A stretch of DNA of 64,000 bases from Acinetobacter kookii (GTDB taxonomy: Bacteria; Pseudomonadota; Gammaproteobacteria; Pseudomonadales; Moraxellaceae): positions 372,001 to 436,000 of the forward strand of contig NZ_FMYO01000001.1 of assembly GCF_900096895.1 (NCBI RefSeq), in the 5' to 3' direction. A program made the translations under genes and the position numbers. Below the pieces are notes generated by a model. The model worked only from the letters and a program-made list of their open reading frames with translations, made no database searches and had not been told where the DNA came from. Below, one piece after another: positions 16,037 through 27,095 of this stretch (its first letter is position 1; every line of letters begins with the position of its first letter).

Positions 16037-17029
16037 TTAGGCCACTGCCATCGCATCTACCGATAATTCTTCAACGGTTGGTTTGGCACGTTCTGGCACT
16101 AGGCCTAGCTTTTGGAACAATTGTTTGTCTTTGCCTTCGCCTGCATTTGGTGTAGTCAAAAGCTTTTCGCCTGAAAATAACGAGTTCGCACCTGCCATAA
16201 AGGCCAAGGCCTGATCTGAATCAGACAACGATTCACGTCCTGCAGATAATCGAATATAGCTGTTTGGCATGATAATACGTGCAACTGCAATGGTACGAAT
16301 CCATTCAATCACATCCAGTTTTTCGACTTCAGCCAAAGGCGTGCCTTCAATCGGAACCAGCATATTGATGGGCACCGATTCAGGGTGTAACGGCAAAGTT
16401 GCCAATTCATGCAATAACCCAATACGGTCTTGAGTATCTTCACCTAAACCGACAATACCACCACTGCAGACTTTCATGCCTGTTTGACGCACAATATCCA
16501 AGGTATGTAAACGATCGTCAAAGCTACGGGTACTGATCACATTGGGATAATATTCACGCGAAGTATCGAGGTTATGGTTGTAATAATCCAAACCTGCATC
16601 TTTTAAACGTTCTGCCTGAGATTGGTTTAACATACCCAAAGTCATGCAAGTTTCTAAGCCTAATGCTTTGACTTCACGCACCATTTCCAGAACATACGGC
16701 ATATCACGTTCATGCGGGTTACGCCATGCAGCCCCCATGCAAAAACGAGAAGAACCAGACTCTAAAGCTTCTTTGGCTTCCTGAATGACTTTTTCAACCG
16801 CAATGCGTTTTTCAGCTTCAAGCTGTGAATCATAATGCGCAGACTGCGAGCAATATTTACAGTCTTCTGGGCATTTGCCTGTTTTAATCGACAATAAGGT
16901 ACTGACTTGTACGGTATTGGCAGAAAAATGTTGGCGATGCACGCGCTGTGCTTCAAAGACCAAATCCAGAAAAGGCTGTTCATATAACTGCTGAATTTCT
17001 TCTCGGGTCCAATCATTACGTACGGTCAT
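16037..17029 (-). CDS. bioB: Biotin synthase
   Basis: Radical-SAM enzyme that inserts sulfur into dethiobiotin, the last biotin step. 330 residues from ATG 17029, placed 9 bases after AAGG; the ATG at 17038 touches that site. The radical-SAM cluster cysteines are in CPEDCKYC (C53, C57, C60). Further conserved blocks: [37 protein letters not shown] 9-bp palindrome at 17114-17144 lies 85 bases upstream. No other biotin gene is in the window. Confidence 0.96.
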   Translation of the reverse strand: MTVRNDWTREEIQQLYEQPFLDLVFEAQRVHRQHFSANTVQVSTLLSIKTGKCPEDCKYCSQSAHYDSQLEAEKRIAVEKVIQEAKEALESGSSRFCMGAAWRNPHERDMPYVLEMVREVKALGLETCMTLGMLNQSQAERLKDAGLDYYNHNLDTSREYYPNVISTRSFDDRLHTLDIVRQTGMKVCSGGIVGLGEDTQDRIGLLHELATLPLHPESVPINMLVPIEGTPLAEVEKLDVIEWIRTIAVARIIMPNSYIRLSAGRESLSDSDQALAFMAGANSLFSGEKLLTTPNAGEGKDKQLFQKLGLVPERAKPTVEELSVDAMAVA

Positions 17030-17113
17030 TATTTTCATCCTTGATGATCACGCATCGCTCTTATAATTAGGGTAATTTTTCACAGAATGAGCGAGCACTT
17101 ATTGGGGTGTTTT

Positions 17114-17144
17114 ACCCTTTATCTCTGCGCAAGAAATAAAGGGT
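17114..17144. promoter_or_regulatory. Palindrome upstream of bioB, possible operator
   Basis: Perfect arms ACCCTTTAT and ATAAAGGGT separated by 13 bases. Neither side has a T-run, so it is not a standard terminator. It lies between the acyl-CoA ligase end and bioB, where a biotin regulator could bind; it does not match the E. coli BirA operator well. Confidence 0.4.
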
Positions 17145-17197
17145 GTGTACTGAATTTAAAGGTCAATCTCGTAACAATGTATGCCAGAAATACGACT

Positions 17198-18886
17198 TTA
17201 AGCAATTTCCTTTAAATTTAACTCTTCACGCATAAATTCACGTAATTTAAATTTCTGTGCCTTACCTGAAGCGGTCATTGGAAATTCACTAAAGAAACGC
17301 ACATAACGTGGGACTTTATTATGTGAAATGTGTTCTGCACAGTATTGGCGAATCGCCTCTTCGGTACATTCATGATGTTCATGCAAAATAATACAAGCAC
17401 ACAGTTCTTCACCATAACGATGATCTGGCACGCCAATCACTTGCACATCACAGACCGCATCGTGGGTATATAAGAAATCTTCAATTTCTTTAGGGAACAG
17501 GTTTTCTCCACCACGAATTACTACATCTTTAATGCGACCTTTGATTTTCACAAAGCCTTCATCGTCCATTTCTGCAATATCGCCCGTGTGCATCCAGCGT
17601 GCGGCATCAATGACTTCTTGGGTTTTGTCGTGCTCATCCCAATAACCCAGCATCACCGAATAGCCACGCACACACAATTCACCCAACTGTCCGCGCGGTA
17701 CGACCTTGCCATCTTCATCGACAATTTTAACTTCCAAGTGTGGATGCACACGACCCACTGTACTGACACGGCGTTCCACCGAATCATCCGTCGAACTTTG
17801 TGCGCTCACAGGCGCTGTTTCGGTCATACCATAACAAATGGTGATTTGTGACATGTGCATACGGTCTATCACACGTTGCATAATTTCTTGCGGACATGGA
17901 CTGCCTGCCATAATGCCTGTACGCAAGCTAGACAAATCAAATTCATCAAACTGCTCATGCTCTAAAATGGCAATAAACATGGTCGGTACACCATAAGCAG
18001 CCGTGCATTTTTCTTGCTGAATGGCTTTTAAGGTATCGAGTGGATTAAACACTGCAGATGGATAGACCATGGTTGAGCCATGTGTGATACAGGCCAAATT
18101 ACCCATCACCATCCCAAAACAGTGGAATAACGGCACTGAAATACAGACACGATCTTGCGGACTTAAATGAATCGCCTCGCCTACAAAGTAACCATTATTT
18201 AAAATGTTATTGTGGGTCAGCATGGTACCTTTCGGATTGCCCGTCGTGCCCGAGGTAAATTGAATATTGATGGTTTCATCAAATTGCAATTCACTGGCAA
18301 TTTGATCCAGCTTTTTCAGCATGTGTGTGGTTGGACTTGGCAGCAAATCCTGAAAACGATGCATTCCTGTCTGGGCTTGATCATCAATTTTAATCACATG
18401 CTTTAAATGTGGTAAGCGCTTAGCATTGAGCACTTTGTTGTCTGCCTGACACAGCTCTGGAGCAATTTTGGTTAAAATTTCCTGATAATTGGTGCTTTTA
18501 AACTGCGATGCAATCACCAAACCCTTACAAGAAACTTTATTGAGCACAAATTCAAGTTCATTGCTTTTATAGGCAGGGTTTAAATTCACCAAAATCACCC
18601 CTGCCTTAAAGGCTGCGAATTGAGTGATTGTCCATTCCACACAATTCGGAGACCAAATGGCAAGGCGGTCACCTTTCTTAAAACCGAGTTTTAATAAGCT
18701 ACAGGCAAAGGCATTGACCTGTTGCTGGAGTTGCTTATAGGTCAGACGCACATTTTGATGTATGCTAACCAAAGCATCCTGATCTGCATATTGCTGGCAA
18801 GCCTGATCAAACTTTTCACCAATAGTCATACCTAACAAAGGCTGATTACTGGTGCCATAGGCATAACTTAACCGTACTTGTGTCAT
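17198..18886 (-). CDS. AMP-binding acyl-CoA synthetase of the leucine/isovalerate locus
   Basis: Activates a carboxylic acid to its CoA thioester through an acyl-adenylate. 562 residues of ANL-superfamily type: P-loop-like IQFTSGTTGNPKGTMLTHNN (about 209-228), ITICYGMTETAPVS, YVMLG-type core YSVMLGYW, WMHTGDIAEMDDEGFVKIKGRIKDVVIRGGENLFP, and the C-terminal catalytic lysine region MTASGKAQKFKLRE. AAGGAG site before ATG 18886. It follows the TetR gene on the same strand, divergent from liuABCDE, so a role in feeding branched- or short-chain acids into that pathway is likely but inferred. Confidence 0.88.
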   Translation of the reverse strand: MTQVRLSYAYGTSNQPLLGMTIGEKFDQACQQYADQDALVSIHQNVRLTYKQLQQQVNAFACSLLKLGFKKGDRLAIWSPNCVEWTITQFAAFKAGVILVNLNPAYKSNELEFVLNKVSCKGLVIASQFKSTNYQEILTKIAPELCQADNKVLNAKRLPHLKHVIKIDDQAQTGMHRFQDLLPSPTTHMLKKLDQIASELQFDETINIQFTSGTTGNPKGTMLTHNNILNNGYFVGEAIHLSPQDRVCISVPLFHCFGMVMGNLACITHGSTMVYPSAVFNPLDTLKAIQQEKCTAAYGVPTMFIAILEHEQFDEFDLSSLRTGIMAGSPCPQEIMQRVIDRMHMSQITICYGMTETAPVSAQSSTDDSVERRVSTVGRVHPHLEVKIVDEDGKVVPRGQLGELCVRGYSVMLGYWDEHDKTQEVIDAARWMHTGDIAEMDDEGFVKIKGRIKDVVIRGGENLFPKEIEDFLYTHDAVCDVQVIGVPDHRYGEELCACIILHEHHECTEEAIRQYCAEHISHNKVPRYVRFFSEFPMTASGKAQKFKLREFMREELNLKEIA

Positions 18887-18981
18887 TGAATCGATCTCCT
18901 TGATTCTTTGTAATTTTGTTTTCCAACACTATTAATTGTTCTATGACGACGATTACTTTTTGCCTATTTTGTGCGTTGTTC

Positions 18982-19611
18982 TTATTTCCCTCCTTCCTGT
19001 TTCCGCACTGCATTCACACAAAAATCGGCAATTTGTTTGACAAAGTAATCTTTATAATTTTGATCAAACATCACATTGCGAGAAGGATTTAAAGGCTCAA
19101 TCACCACAAAGGTCATGGATCCAACCACACCTAAAGCTGCAGTGTTTAAATCTTCAAAATCAAACTCACCATTGACTTTTCCTTCAGCCAAAATTTCCTT
19201 GATGCTTTGTTTGATCAATTGTTTACTGCGAAAACGCTCATGTTCCATTTCTGGGTCTACAGGCTCGAACATTAACGAATACGCCAATTGGGGACTGTTC
19301 ATCGCACGCTTCACAAAAGTTGTAACAGATTTTTGCAATTTTTGTTTTGGCGTTAAATCTGACTTCGCAATGTGGTCCAAAATTTCAACTTCACGACGAA
19401 TGGCAGCCGATAAAACTTCAATCAGAATCTGACTTTTATTTTCAAAGTAGCGATACACCAAACCTGTAGAAACACCAGCGCGTTCTGCAATGGCTTGTAT
19501 AGACGCTTCTTTAAAGCCCCCATGAGCAATAAGTTCACGAGCAGAATCTAAAATCGCGTTGCGATTTTGTTCCATACGTTCCTGCATCAATGATGATCTT
19601 TTATAACTCAT
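18982..19611 (-). CDS. TetR-family transcriptional regulator of the liu locus
   Basis: 209 residues. N-terminal TetR helix-turn-helix: [45 protein letters not shown] (about 18-63). The C-terminal part is a variable ligand-binding domain, presumably for an acyl-CoA. It is transcribed away from liuA and ahead of the acyl-CoA ligase. Known liu regulators in proteobacteria are LiuR (MerR family) and LiuQ (TetR family); this gene would be the latter type by position, which is inference. Palindromic DNA lies in the divergent promoter region. Confidence 0.88.
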   Translation of the reverse strand: MSYKRSSLMQERMEQNRNAILDSARELIAHGGFKEASIQAIAERAGVSTGLVYRYFENKSQILIEVLSAAIRREVEILDHIAKSDLTPKQKLQKSVTTFVKRAMNSPQLAYSLMFEPVDPEMEHERFRSKQLIKQSIKEILAEGKVNGEFDFEDLNTAALGVVGSMTFVVIEPLNPSRNVMFDQNYKDYFVKQIADFCVNAVRKQEGGK

Positions 19612-19630
19612 ATCTTATTCTCAACCAGAT

Positions 19631-19652
19631 AAAATGAATTGTAAATCATTTT
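19631..19652. promoter_or_regulatory. Candidate TetR operator in the liu divergent promoter
   Basis: AAAATGA and TCATTTT, perfect 7-bp arms with an 8-base spacer, 20 bases upstream of the tetR start codon and about 110 bases before liuA. Confidence 0.4.
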
Positions 19653-19759
19653 GTGAATTTCAGTTCACTTTTTTAAATTTTCGATGTATGTTAGAACCTA
19701 AGCACAACAACAATGCTTGTTTTAGGAACAACAAATATAACCTCAGGATGAATGAATAC

Positions 19760-20932
19760 ATGAATTTACAAAGCTTAGACTTCGGTTTGGATGAAACCTT
19801 AATCGCACTGCGTGATTCAATCGCTGCTTTTTGTAAAAAAGAAATTGCACCCATTGCACAACAGGTCGATCGTGATAACGAATTCCCTGCCCAGCTTTGG
19901 AAAAAATTTGGTGATATGGGCTTACTTGGCTTAACCGTAAGTGAAGAATACGGTGGCACCAACTTAGGCTATTTGGCTCACATCATTGCCATGCAAGAAA
20001 TTTCTCGTGCATCAGCATCCATTGGTTTGTCTTACGGTGCACATTCTAACCTATGTGTGAACCAAATTAAGCGAAATGGGACAGAAGAACAGAAGCAGCG
20101 CTATTTGCCAAAACTGGTTTCAGGCGATTATGTCGGCGCTTTGGCAATGTCTGAACCGAACGCAGGCTCAGATGTCGTCAGCATGAAGCTAAAAGCAGAA
20201 GACAAAGGCGATCATTACTTGCTTAACGGCTCAAAAATGTGGATTACCAATGGCGGTGATGCCGATGTGTTGGTGGTGTATGCCAAAACTGATTTGCAGG
20301 CGGGCGCCAAAGGCATGACTGCTTTCTTGATTGAAAAAACCATGCCAGGTTTTAGTCATGGCAGCCATTTAGACAAACTGGGGATGCGCGGCTCAAATAC
20401 CTATCCACTATTCTTTGACAATGTTGAAGTACCAAAAGAAAACGTCTTGGGCGGTGTGGGCAATGGTACAAAAGTGCTGATGAGTGGACTGGACTATGAA
20501 CGTGCAGTTTTAAGTGCAGGACCGCTCGGCATTATGGATGCCTGCATGGACACCGTGATTCCTTATATTCATGAACGTAAACAGTTTGGTCAGGCATTGG
20601 GTGAATTCCAGCTCATGCAAGGCAAAATCGCCGATATGTATTCAACTTGGTTGGCATGTAAAGCACTGGTTTATGCCGTAGGCGCAGAATGTGACAAAGC
20701 TGAACACAGCCGCAGTTTACGTAAAGATGCAGCCAGTGCCATTTTATACGCTGCCGAAAAAGCCACATGGATGGCAGGTGAAACCATTCAAACTTTGGGT
20801 GGCAATGGCTATATCAACGAATTCTCTGCAGGACGTTTATGGCGTGATGCCAAACTCTATGAAATTGGTGCAGGTACTTCAGAAATTCGCCGCATGCTGA
20901 TTGGCCGTGAACTGTTTAACGAAACTGCCTAA
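19760..20932 (+). CDS. liuA: Isovaleryl-CoA dehydrogenase
   Basis: FAD enzyme oxidising isovaleryl-CoA to 3-methylcrotonyl-CoA in leucine breakdown. 390 residues from ATG 19760, where family homology begins ([14 protein letters not shown]); ATG 19748 is an in-frame alternative and the frame runs further up without support. Acyl-CoA dehydrogenase signatures: [55 protein letters not shown] (with the catalytic Glu in YE), and C-terminal [41 protein letters not shown]. First gene of liuABCDE. Confidence 0.95.
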   Translation: MNLQSLDFGLDETLIALRDSIAAFCKKEIAPIAQQVDRDNEFPAQLWKKFGDMGLLGLTVSEEYGGTNLGYLAHIIAMQEISRASASIGLSYGAHSNLCVNQIKRNGTEEQKQRYLPKLVSGDYVGALAMSEPNAGSDVVSMKLKAEDKGDHYLLNGSKMWITNGGDADVLVVYAKTDLQAGAKGMTAFLIEKTMPGFSHGSHLDKLGMRGSNTYPLFFDNVEVPKENVLGGVGNGTKVLMSGLDYERAVLSAGPLGIMDACMDTVIPYIHERKQFGQALGEFQLMQGKIADMYSTWLACKALVYAVGAECDKAEHSRSLRKDAASAILYAAEKATWMAGETIQTLGGNGYINEFSAGRLWRDAKLYEIGAGTSEIRRMLIGRELFNETA

Positions 20933-20966
20933 AAATAAATCACAAAAATTAGACAAGGATGTTGGC

Positions 20967-22568
20967 ATGAATCAATTACAGAGCAAAATTAATATTCGCA
21001 GCGATGAGTTTAAAAACAACCAAGCTGCGATGCAAAACCTAGTCGATGACCTCAGAGAAAAAGTCCAAAAAATTGCTTTGGGTGGTGGTGAAACGGCACG
21101 CCAAAAACATTTAGACCGTGGCAAATTGCTGCCACGTGAACGGATTGACCACCTGATTGATCCTGGCACTGCATTTATTGAAATTGGTCAGTTGGCCGCT
21201 TATCAGGTCTATCAGGATGACGTGCCTGCTGCAGGTGTGGTGGCGGGTGTCGGTCAGGTGAATGGCGTGACCTGCATGATCATTGCCAACGATGCCACAG
21301 TAAAAGGTGGAACCTACTACCCGCTGACTGTGAAAAAGCATTTACGCGCACAGGAAATTGCCGAACAGAATCACCTGACTTGTATTTATCTGGTCGATTC
21401 AGGCGGTGCATATTTGCCGCTACAAGATGAGGTCTTTCCAGACCGTGATCATTTCGGACGCATTTTCTACAACCAAGCCCGCATGTCGAGCATGGGTATT
21501 GCCCAAATTGCCGTTGTGATGGGAAGTTGTACCGCAGGCGGTGCTTATGTCCCTGCCATGTCAGATGAAACCATTATTGTGCGTAATCAAGGGACTATTT
21601 TCTTGGGCGGCCCACCACTGGTTAAAGCCGCAACAGGTGAAGTCGTTAGCAGTGAAGACTTGGGTGGTGGCGATGTACACACTCGCCTTTCAGGTGTGGC
21701 CGATCATCTTGCAGAAAATGATGAGCACGCCTTAACCATTGCCCGCAACATCGTGGCGAACTTAAACAAAAAGCCGAATCCGTTACCAGAAAATGTCGAA
21801 GCGCCGTTATTTGATGCCTCTGAATTGTATGGCATTGTACCGACTGATGCACGTAAACCGTTTGATGTACGTGAAGTGATTGCCCGTATTGTCGATGGTT
21901 CACGTTTTGACGAATTCAAAGCACGCTTTGGCACCACATTAATTACAGGTTTTGCCAAACTCTATGGTATGCCTGTCGGCATTATTGCCAACAATGGTAT
22001 TTTATTTTCCGAGTCGGCACAAAAAGGCGCACACTTTATTGAACTATGCACCCAACGCAACATTCCCCTGTTATTTATTCAAAATATCACAGGCTTCATG
22101 GTTGGACGCCAATATGAAAATGAAGGTATTGCCAAAAATGGTGCCAAACTGGTCATGGCGGTTGCCACAGCCAATGTACCTAAACTGACTTTGGTGATTG
22201 GCGGTTCTTTTGGTGCTGGTAACTACGGCATGTGTGGCCGTGCTTATTCACCACGTTTTATGTGGACATGGCCAAACTCACGTATTTCGGTGATGGGTGG
22301 CGAACAGGCATCGAGCGTACTATCTACCTTAAAACGTGATCAAATTGAAGCCAAAGGCGGCAGCTGGTCTGCAGAAGAAGAAGATCAGTTCAAACAGCCT
22401 ATTCGTGACCAATACGAACGTCAGGGTCATCCATATTATGCTTCTGCACGTTTATGGGATGACGGTGTGATTGACCCGGCGCAGTCGCGCGAAGTTTTGG
22501 CATTAAGTTTAGCCGCTGCCCTGAATGCACCCATCCAACCGACCAAATTTGGCGTGTTCCGCATGTAA
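20967..22568 (+). CDS. liuB: Methylcrotonyl-CoA carboxylase, carboxyltransferase (beta) subunit
   Basis: Transfers CO2 from biotin to 3-methylcrotonyl-CoA. 533 residues from ATG 20967 with AAGG 8 bases upstream; the open frame extends up to 20901, overlapping liuA, but without homology. Crotonase-type carboxyltransferase fold: [68 protein letters not shown]. Length matches other MCC beta subunits. The biotin-carrying alpha subunit is encoded by liuD, one gene further down. Confidence 0.95.
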   Translation: MNQLQSKINIRSDEFKNNQAAMQNLVDDLREKVQKIALGGGETARQKHLDRGKLLPRERIDHLIDPGTAFIEIGQLAAYQVYQDDVPAAGVVAGVGQVNGVTCMIIANDATVKGGTYYPLTVKKHLRAQEIAEQNHLTCIYLVDSGGAYLPLQDEVFPDRDHFGRIFYNQARMSSMGIAQIAVVMGSCTAGGAYVPAMSDETIIVRNQGTIFLGGPPLVKAATGEVVSSEDLGGGDVHTRLSGVADHLAENDEHALTIARNIVANLNKKPNPLPENVEAPLFDASELYGIVPTDARKPFDVREVIARIVDGSRFDEFKARFGTTLITGFAKLYGMPVGIIANNGILFSESAQKGAHFIELCTQRNIPLLFIQNITGFMVGRQYENEGIAKNGAKLVMAVATANVPKLTLVIGGSFGAGNYGMCGRAYSPRFMWTWPNSRISVMGGEQASSVLSTLKRDQIEAKGGSWSAEEEDQFKQPIRDQYERQGHPYYASARLWDDGVIDPAQSREVLALSLAAALNAPIQPTKFGVFRM

Positions 22569-22579
22569 GAGGTGACACA

Positions 22580-23374
22580 ATGGATTATCAATTTTTACAA
22601 CTCGAACAGCACAACCAGGTGGCGACGGTTTGGATTAATCGTGCAGAATTGCATAACGCCTTCAATACTCAAGTAATTGAAGAATTACACGCCTGCTTTC
22701 AAGCCCTCAATACCCGCAATGACATTCGTGTGGTGATTTTGGCAGGACGCGGCAAAAGTTTTTCTGCAGGTGCAGATTTGAACTGGATGAAACAGGCAGG
22801 TCAAGCCTCTGAGGCAGAAAATCAAGCCGATGCCCTAAAACTGGCGAAAATGCTGCAAAGTTTAGCGACTTTAAAGCAACCAACCATTGCCCGTGTACAT
22901 GGCATTGCCTTTGGTGGCGGTATGGGTTTGGCCTCTGCCTGTGATATTTGCGTTGCCAGCACCGATGCAAAGTTTGCCACTTCAGAAGTACGTTTAGGAC
23001 TCGCCCCTTCTACCATTAGTCCTTATGTCATTCGTGCCATTGGTGCACGTCAGGCATCACGTTACTTTTTAACGGCTGAGCGTATTTCTGCAGAACAGGC
23101 ACAGCAAATTGGTTTGGCACATGAAGTCACTTCAGCCGAAGACCTAGACAGCAAAATTGATGAAATTGTGCAAGCCTTATTGCTCGGTGGCCCAGAGGCG
23201 CAACATGCCTCTAAGCAACTGATTCAGATGGTCAATCATCAAGTTTTGACCGAAGATTTACTCCAACAAACTGCACAGCATATTGCGCATGTTCGCCAAG
23301 GAACTGAGGCGAAAAATGGCTTAAATGCTTTTTTAAATAAACAAAGCCCGGCTTGGATCAAGACCACGGCATAA
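22580..23374 (+). CDS. liuC: Methylglutaconyl-CoA hydratase (enoyl-CoA hydratase family)
   Basis: Hydrates 3-methylglutaconyl-CoA to HMG-CoA, assigned by position between the MCC subunit genes. 264 residues of crotonase fold with VVILAGRGKSFSAGADLNWMK (oxyanion-hole loop), VHGIAFGGGMGLASACDICVA and FATSEVRLGLAPSTISPYV. GAGGTG ribosome binding site, 11 bases after liuB stops. The sequence alone would permit another enoyl-CoA substrate; the operon makes this one likely. Confidence 0.93.
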   Translation: MDYQFLQLEQHNQVATVWINRAELHNAFNTQVIEELHACFQALNTRNDIRVVILAGRGKSFSAGADLNWMKQAGQASEAENQADALKLAKMLQSLATLKQPTIARVHGIAFGGGMGLASACDICVASTDAKFATSEVRLGLAPSTISPYVIRAIGARQASRYFLTAERISAEQAQQIGLAHEVTSAEDLDSKIDEIVQALLLGGPEAQHASKQLIQMVNHQVLTEDLLQQTAQHIAHVRQGTEAKNGLNAFLNKQSPAWIKTTA

Positions 23375-23392
23375 TAAAAGAAGGATCGCACT

Positions 23393-25387
23393 ATGTTTGA
23401 AAAGATTTTAATTGCCAACCGTGGTGAAATTGCCTGCCGTGTGATTCGTACCGCAAAAAAACTCGGGATTGCTACAGTTGCGGTATATTCAGATGCCGAT
23501 GCACAGTCACAACACGTCAAACTGGCAGATGAAGCCATTTATATTGGTGAATCCCCTGCGGCACAAAGTTATTTGCAAGTTGAACGTATTATTCAGGCAG
23601 CCAAAAGCACAGGTGCGCAAGCCATTCACCCGGGTTATGGTTTCCTGTCTGAAAATGACCAGTTTGCCCTTGCTTGTAAGGACAACAATATTGTCTTTAT
23701 TGGCCCACCAGTAGAAGCCATTTTAGCAATGGGTCTAAAGGCCACCTCTAAAGCCTTGATGGAAAAAGCAGGTGTGCCGCTAACTCCGGGCTACCACGGC
23801 AGCAATCAAGATGCGGCATTTTTAAAACAACAAGCCGATCAAATTGGCTATCCTGTCCTCATTAAAGCCAGTGCTGGCGGTGGTGGTAAAGGCATGCGCT
23901 TGGTGGAACGCAGTGAAGACTTTCTCAGCTTACTTGCTTCATGTAAAAGTGAAGCACGTTCCAGCTTTGGTAATGAAGATGTGCTGATTGAACGCTATGT
24001 GATTCAGCCACGTCATATTGAAGTACAGGTTTTTGGAGATACCCATGGCAATTACGTGCATTTATTTGAGCGCGATTGCTCAGTGCAGCGTCGTCATCAA
24101 AAAGTACTTGAAGAAGCACCTGCGCCAAAAATGCCAGAAAATAAACTTGAAGCCATGCGCCAAGCTGCCATTGATGCCGCACGTGCGGTCGATTACGTCG
24201 GTGCGGGTACGGTAGAGTTCATTGTCGAACAAGACGGTACGGCTTATTTCATGGAAATGAATACCCGTCTTCAAGTAGAACATCCTGTCACTGAAATGAT
24301 TACAGGGCAAGATCTTGTAGAATGGCAGTTGCGGGTTGCCTTTGGTGAAGCATTGCCAAAACAGCAGCATGAATTGCAGATTCACGGTCATGCACTCGAA
24401 GCACGTGTCTATGCCGAAGAGCCAGAGAAAGGCTTTATTCCTGCCATTGGTCAAATCAGCTATTTGCATTATCCAGAACAAAATGACGCAGTGCGGGTTG
24501 ATAGTGGGATTGTCGAAGGTGATGAAATTAGTACCTACTACGACCCAATGATTGCCAAACTGATTGTCTGGGGCAAAAACCGTGAAGCTGCATTAACACA
24601 AATGCACCATGCTTTGGGTCAGTTCCATGTCGATGGTTTAGGCAACAATATTGCCTTCCTGGATCGCTTGGTACTGTGTGATTCCTTTAAAAATGCCAAT
24701 TTAGACACAGGCCTGATTCAACGTGAAGAAGAGTTTTTACTGAAGCCTTCTGCAGAAATCAATGCTGAACTGGTGGTCAGTGCTGCACTAATTGAGCTGC
24801 TAACACGCCAGGCTCAAAACCCGGTTGCAAATAATTCAGTCTGGCAGCAGAAGTCTTTCTGGCGTCTGAATCAGCAAAATGCACATACAGTACAATTACA
24901 ACGTAATAGTATTACGCTTAAAGTTCAGTTCAATACTCAAGATCAGGGCTTTATTGCCCACTATAACGGTCAGCAATTTCCAGTTCAGGGTCAGTTTATT
25001 GATGCGCACACTTTAGCGCTGCAACTGAATGCAAAACAGCAAAAACTGACTTTTAGTCAGAATGAAAATGGCATTACCCTGTTCCATAATGGTCAAACGC
25101 ATAGCTTCGATTACATTAAGCCAGATTATCAGCAGCAGGATGAACAAGGCGCAGAAAATAACCTGACTGCGCCAATGCCGGGTGTGATTACCCAAGTCCT
25201 GGTGGCGGCCAATGCCCGCGTGAAAAAAGATGATGTGCTGATGACCCTTGAAGCCATGAAAATTGAATATTCAATTCGTGCGCCTTTCGATGGCATTGTG
25301 GCAAGTTCATATTTCCAGGCAGGCGATCAGGTCAAAGCTGGCGATGAACTGGTTGAATTTGAAGCATTGACGGAGGAAGTTGCATGA
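23393..25387 (+). CDS. liuD: Methylcrotonyl-CoA carboxylase, biotin-carrying (alpha) subunit
   Basis: 664 residues. N-terminal biotin carboxylase domain: ILIANRGEIACRVIRTAKKLGI, HPGYGFLSEN, ATP-grasp glycine loop KASAGGGGKGMRLV, RDCSVQRRHQKVLEEAPAP, MEMNTRLQVEHPVTEMITG. The C-terminal BCCP domain carries the biotinylated lysine in EAMKIEY (Lys 623; the usual AMKM is AMKI here). Middle region is the BT/linker domain. AAGAAGGA site before ATG 23393; the stop codon overlaps the liuE start. Confidence 0.96.
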   Translation: MFEKILIANRGEIACRVIRTAKKLGIATVAVYSDADAQSQHVKLADEAIYIGESPAAQSYLQVERIIQAAKSTGAQAIHPGYGFLSENDQFALACKDNNIVFIGPPVEAILAMGLKATSKALMEKAGVPLTPGYHGSNQDAAFLKQQADQIGYPVLIKASAGGGGKGMRLVERSEDFLSLLASCKSEARSSFGNEDVLIERYVIQPRHIEVQVFGDTHGNYVHLFERDCSVQRRHQKVLEEAPAPKMPENKLEAMRQAAIDAARAVDYVGAGTVEFIVEQDGTAYFMEMNTRLQVEHPVTEMITGQDLVEWQLRVAFGEALPKQQHELQIHGHALEARVYAEEPEKGFIPAIGQISYLHYPEQNDAVRVDSGIVEGDEISTYYDPMIAKLIVWGKNREAALTQMHHALGQFHVDGLGNNIAFLDRLVLCDSFKNANLDTGLIQREEEFLLKPSAEINAELVVSAALIELLTRQAQNPVANNSVWQQKSFWRLNQQNAHTVQLQRNSITLKVQFNTQDQGFIAHYNGQQFPVQGQFIDAHTLALQLNAKQQKLTFSQNENGITLFHNGQTHSFDYIKPDYQQQDEQGAENNLTAPMPGVITQVLVAANARVKKDDVLMTLEAMKIEYSIRAPFDGIVASSYFQAGDQVKAGDELVEFEALTEEVA

Positions 25388-26286
25388 CTGAATTTGTCAA
25401 AATTGTAGAAGTCGGCCCACGTGATGGTCTGCAAAATGAGAAAACACCACTCACTTTAGCAGACCGCAAAAACCTGATTCTGGATTTAATGCAAACGGGT
25501 TTGAAAAACATCGAAGTTGGTTCATGTGTTTCAGCCAAATGGGTTCCGCAAATGGCAGACAGCGACGTGCTGTTTGCCAGCCTGCCACAAGATCCAAACA
25601 TTCAATTCAGTTTACTGACTCCAAACTTAAAAGGTTTTGAGTCGGCTTTGGCGGTGGGTTGCAAAGAGGTTGCAGTGTTTACCGCAGCTTCAGAAAGCTT
25701 TACCCGAAAAAACATCAACTGCTCGATTGATGAAAGTCTGGAAAAGTTTAGTGATGTGATGCGCCTAGCCAAAGCACATGATATTCAAGTACGTGGTTAT
25801 GTGTCTTGTATGGTGGACTGCCCTTATGAAGGTGCAATTGACCCGAAACAAGTCGCTAAAGTCACACAGCAGTTATTGGATATGGGCTGTTATGAAGTGT
25901 CGTTGGGTGAAACCATTGGCACCGCAACGCCTGACCGTGTGCAAAAAGTCTGGGAAGCGTGCTTAGCGCAAGTGGATGCCAAAGTTCTGGCAGGTCATTT
26001 TCACAATACCTACGGTATGGCGATTGCCAATATTTATCAGTCTTTACTGCAAGGCATTCGGGTATTTGATTCATCCATTGCAGGTTTGGGCGGTTGCCCC
26101 TATGCCAAAGGTGCTTCGGGCAATGTCTCGACTGAGGATTTGTATTACCTACTCTCCAATATGGGCTTTGAAACGGGTATTCAGGTCGATGCTTTAATGC
26201 AGGCAAGCCGTAACATCAGCGAAGTATTACAGCGCAACAATCCATCTAACTATGCCAATGCCTACTGGCAAAAGGCCTGTGCCTAA
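25384..26286 (+). CDS. liuE: Hydroxymethylglutaryl-CoA lyase
   Basis: Splits HMG-CoA into acetyl-CoA and acetoacetate, closing leucine breakdown. 300 residues, DRE-TIM metallolyase: VEVGPRDGLQNEKTPL at the N-terminus (catalytic Arg and metal Asp), GSCVSAKWVPQMAD, VSLGETIGTATP, HFHNTYGMAIAN metal ligands and the GLGGCPYAKGASGNVSTED loop with the catalytic cysteine. The start ATG overlaps the liuD stop as ATGA, so the two are translationally coupled. Confidence 0.96.
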   Translation: MTEFVKIVEVGPRDGLQNEKTPLTLADRKNLILDLMQTGLKNIEVGSCVSAKWVPQMADSDVLFASLPQDPNIQFSLLTPNLKGFESALAVGCKEVAVFTAASESFTRKNINCSIDESLEKFSDVMRLAKAHDIQVRGYVSCMVDCPYEGAIDPKQVAKVTQQLLDMGCYEVSLGETIGTATPDRVQKVWEACLAQVDAKVLAGHFHNTYGMAIANIYQSLLQGIRVFDSSIAGLGGCPYAKGASGNVSTEDLYYLLSNMGFETGIQVDALMQASRNISEVLQRNNPSNYANAYWQKACA

Positions 26287-26386
26287 AGCGGCGTAGGCCT
26301 AAATAAGCTTGGGCACACAGGTAACACGTATTACAACAAATTCAACGGCAAGTGAATGCCAGGTAGAGAATAAATAGAGGTGACAA

Positions 26387-27091
26387 ATGTCCAATAAGGT
26401 ATATGACAGCGCACAAGCTGCATTAAATGGCGTGGTTCAGGATGGACAGACCTTGGCAGTTGGCGGTTTTGGTTTATGTGGTATTCCTGAATCCCTGATT
26501 GCTGCGCTAAAAGCTACAGGTGCGAAACAACTGACCTGTATTTCTAATAACGCTGGTGTCGATGGTTTTGGTTTAGGACTGTTACTCGAAACCAAACAAA
26601 TCAAAAAAATGATTTCATCTTATGTCGGTGAAAACAAAGAATTTGAACGCCAGTTTTTAAATGGAGAATTAGAGGTCGAACTCACTCCGCAAGGCACATT
26701 GGCAGAAAAATTACGTGCTGGCGGTGCGGGCATTCCGGCTTTCTTTACCCAAACCGGTGTCGGCACCTTAATTGCAGAAGGCAAAGAAGTCCGAGAATTT
26801 AAGGGCAAAGAGTATATTTTAGAAGAATCTTTAACGGCAGATGTAGCACTGGTCAAAGCCTACAAAGCCGATACAGCCGGCAATTTGATTTTCCGTAAAA
26901 CCGCCCAAAACTTTAATCCAGTCTGTGCCATGGCGGGCAAAATCACCATTGCAGAGGTTGAGGAAATTGTAGAGATTGGTGATTTAGACCCGGATGAGAT
27001 TCACCTCCCAGGGATTTATGTGAATCGTATTGTACTGAATGCAACTCCAGAAAAACGTATCGAACAAATGACTTTAAAGGCGGAGGCTTAA
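26387..27091 (+). CDS. scoA: 3-oxoacid CoA-transferase, subunit A
   Basis: With subunit B it moves CoA from succinyl-CoA to acetoacetate (SCOT reaction), consuming the acetoacetate made by LiuE. 234 residues; family I CoA-transferase motif [14 protein letters not shown] (about 24-37), then [29 protein letters not shown] and a [14 protein letters not shown] segment. GAGGTGA ribosome binding site. It lies 100 bases after liuE, so it may be in the same transcript or have its own promoter; I saw no terminator between them. Confidence 0.93.
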   Translation: MSNKVYDSAQAALNGVVQDGQTLAVGGFGLCGIPESLIAALKATGAKQLTCISNNAGVDGFGLGLLLETKQIKKMISSYVGENKEFERQFLNGELEVELTPQGTLAEKLRAGGAGIPAFFTQTGVGTLIAEGKEVREFKGKEYILEESLTADVALVKAYKADTAGNLIFRKTAQNFNPVCAMAGKITIAEVEEIVEIGDLDPDEIHLPGIYVNRIVLNATPEKRIEQMTLKAEA

Positions 27092-27095
27092 TCAG

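Noticed and set aside
24080..24481. Long open frames antisense to liu, clpB, lysC and other genes
   Set aside because: They lie opposite strongly conserved coding sequence, have no ribosome binding sites and no family signatures.
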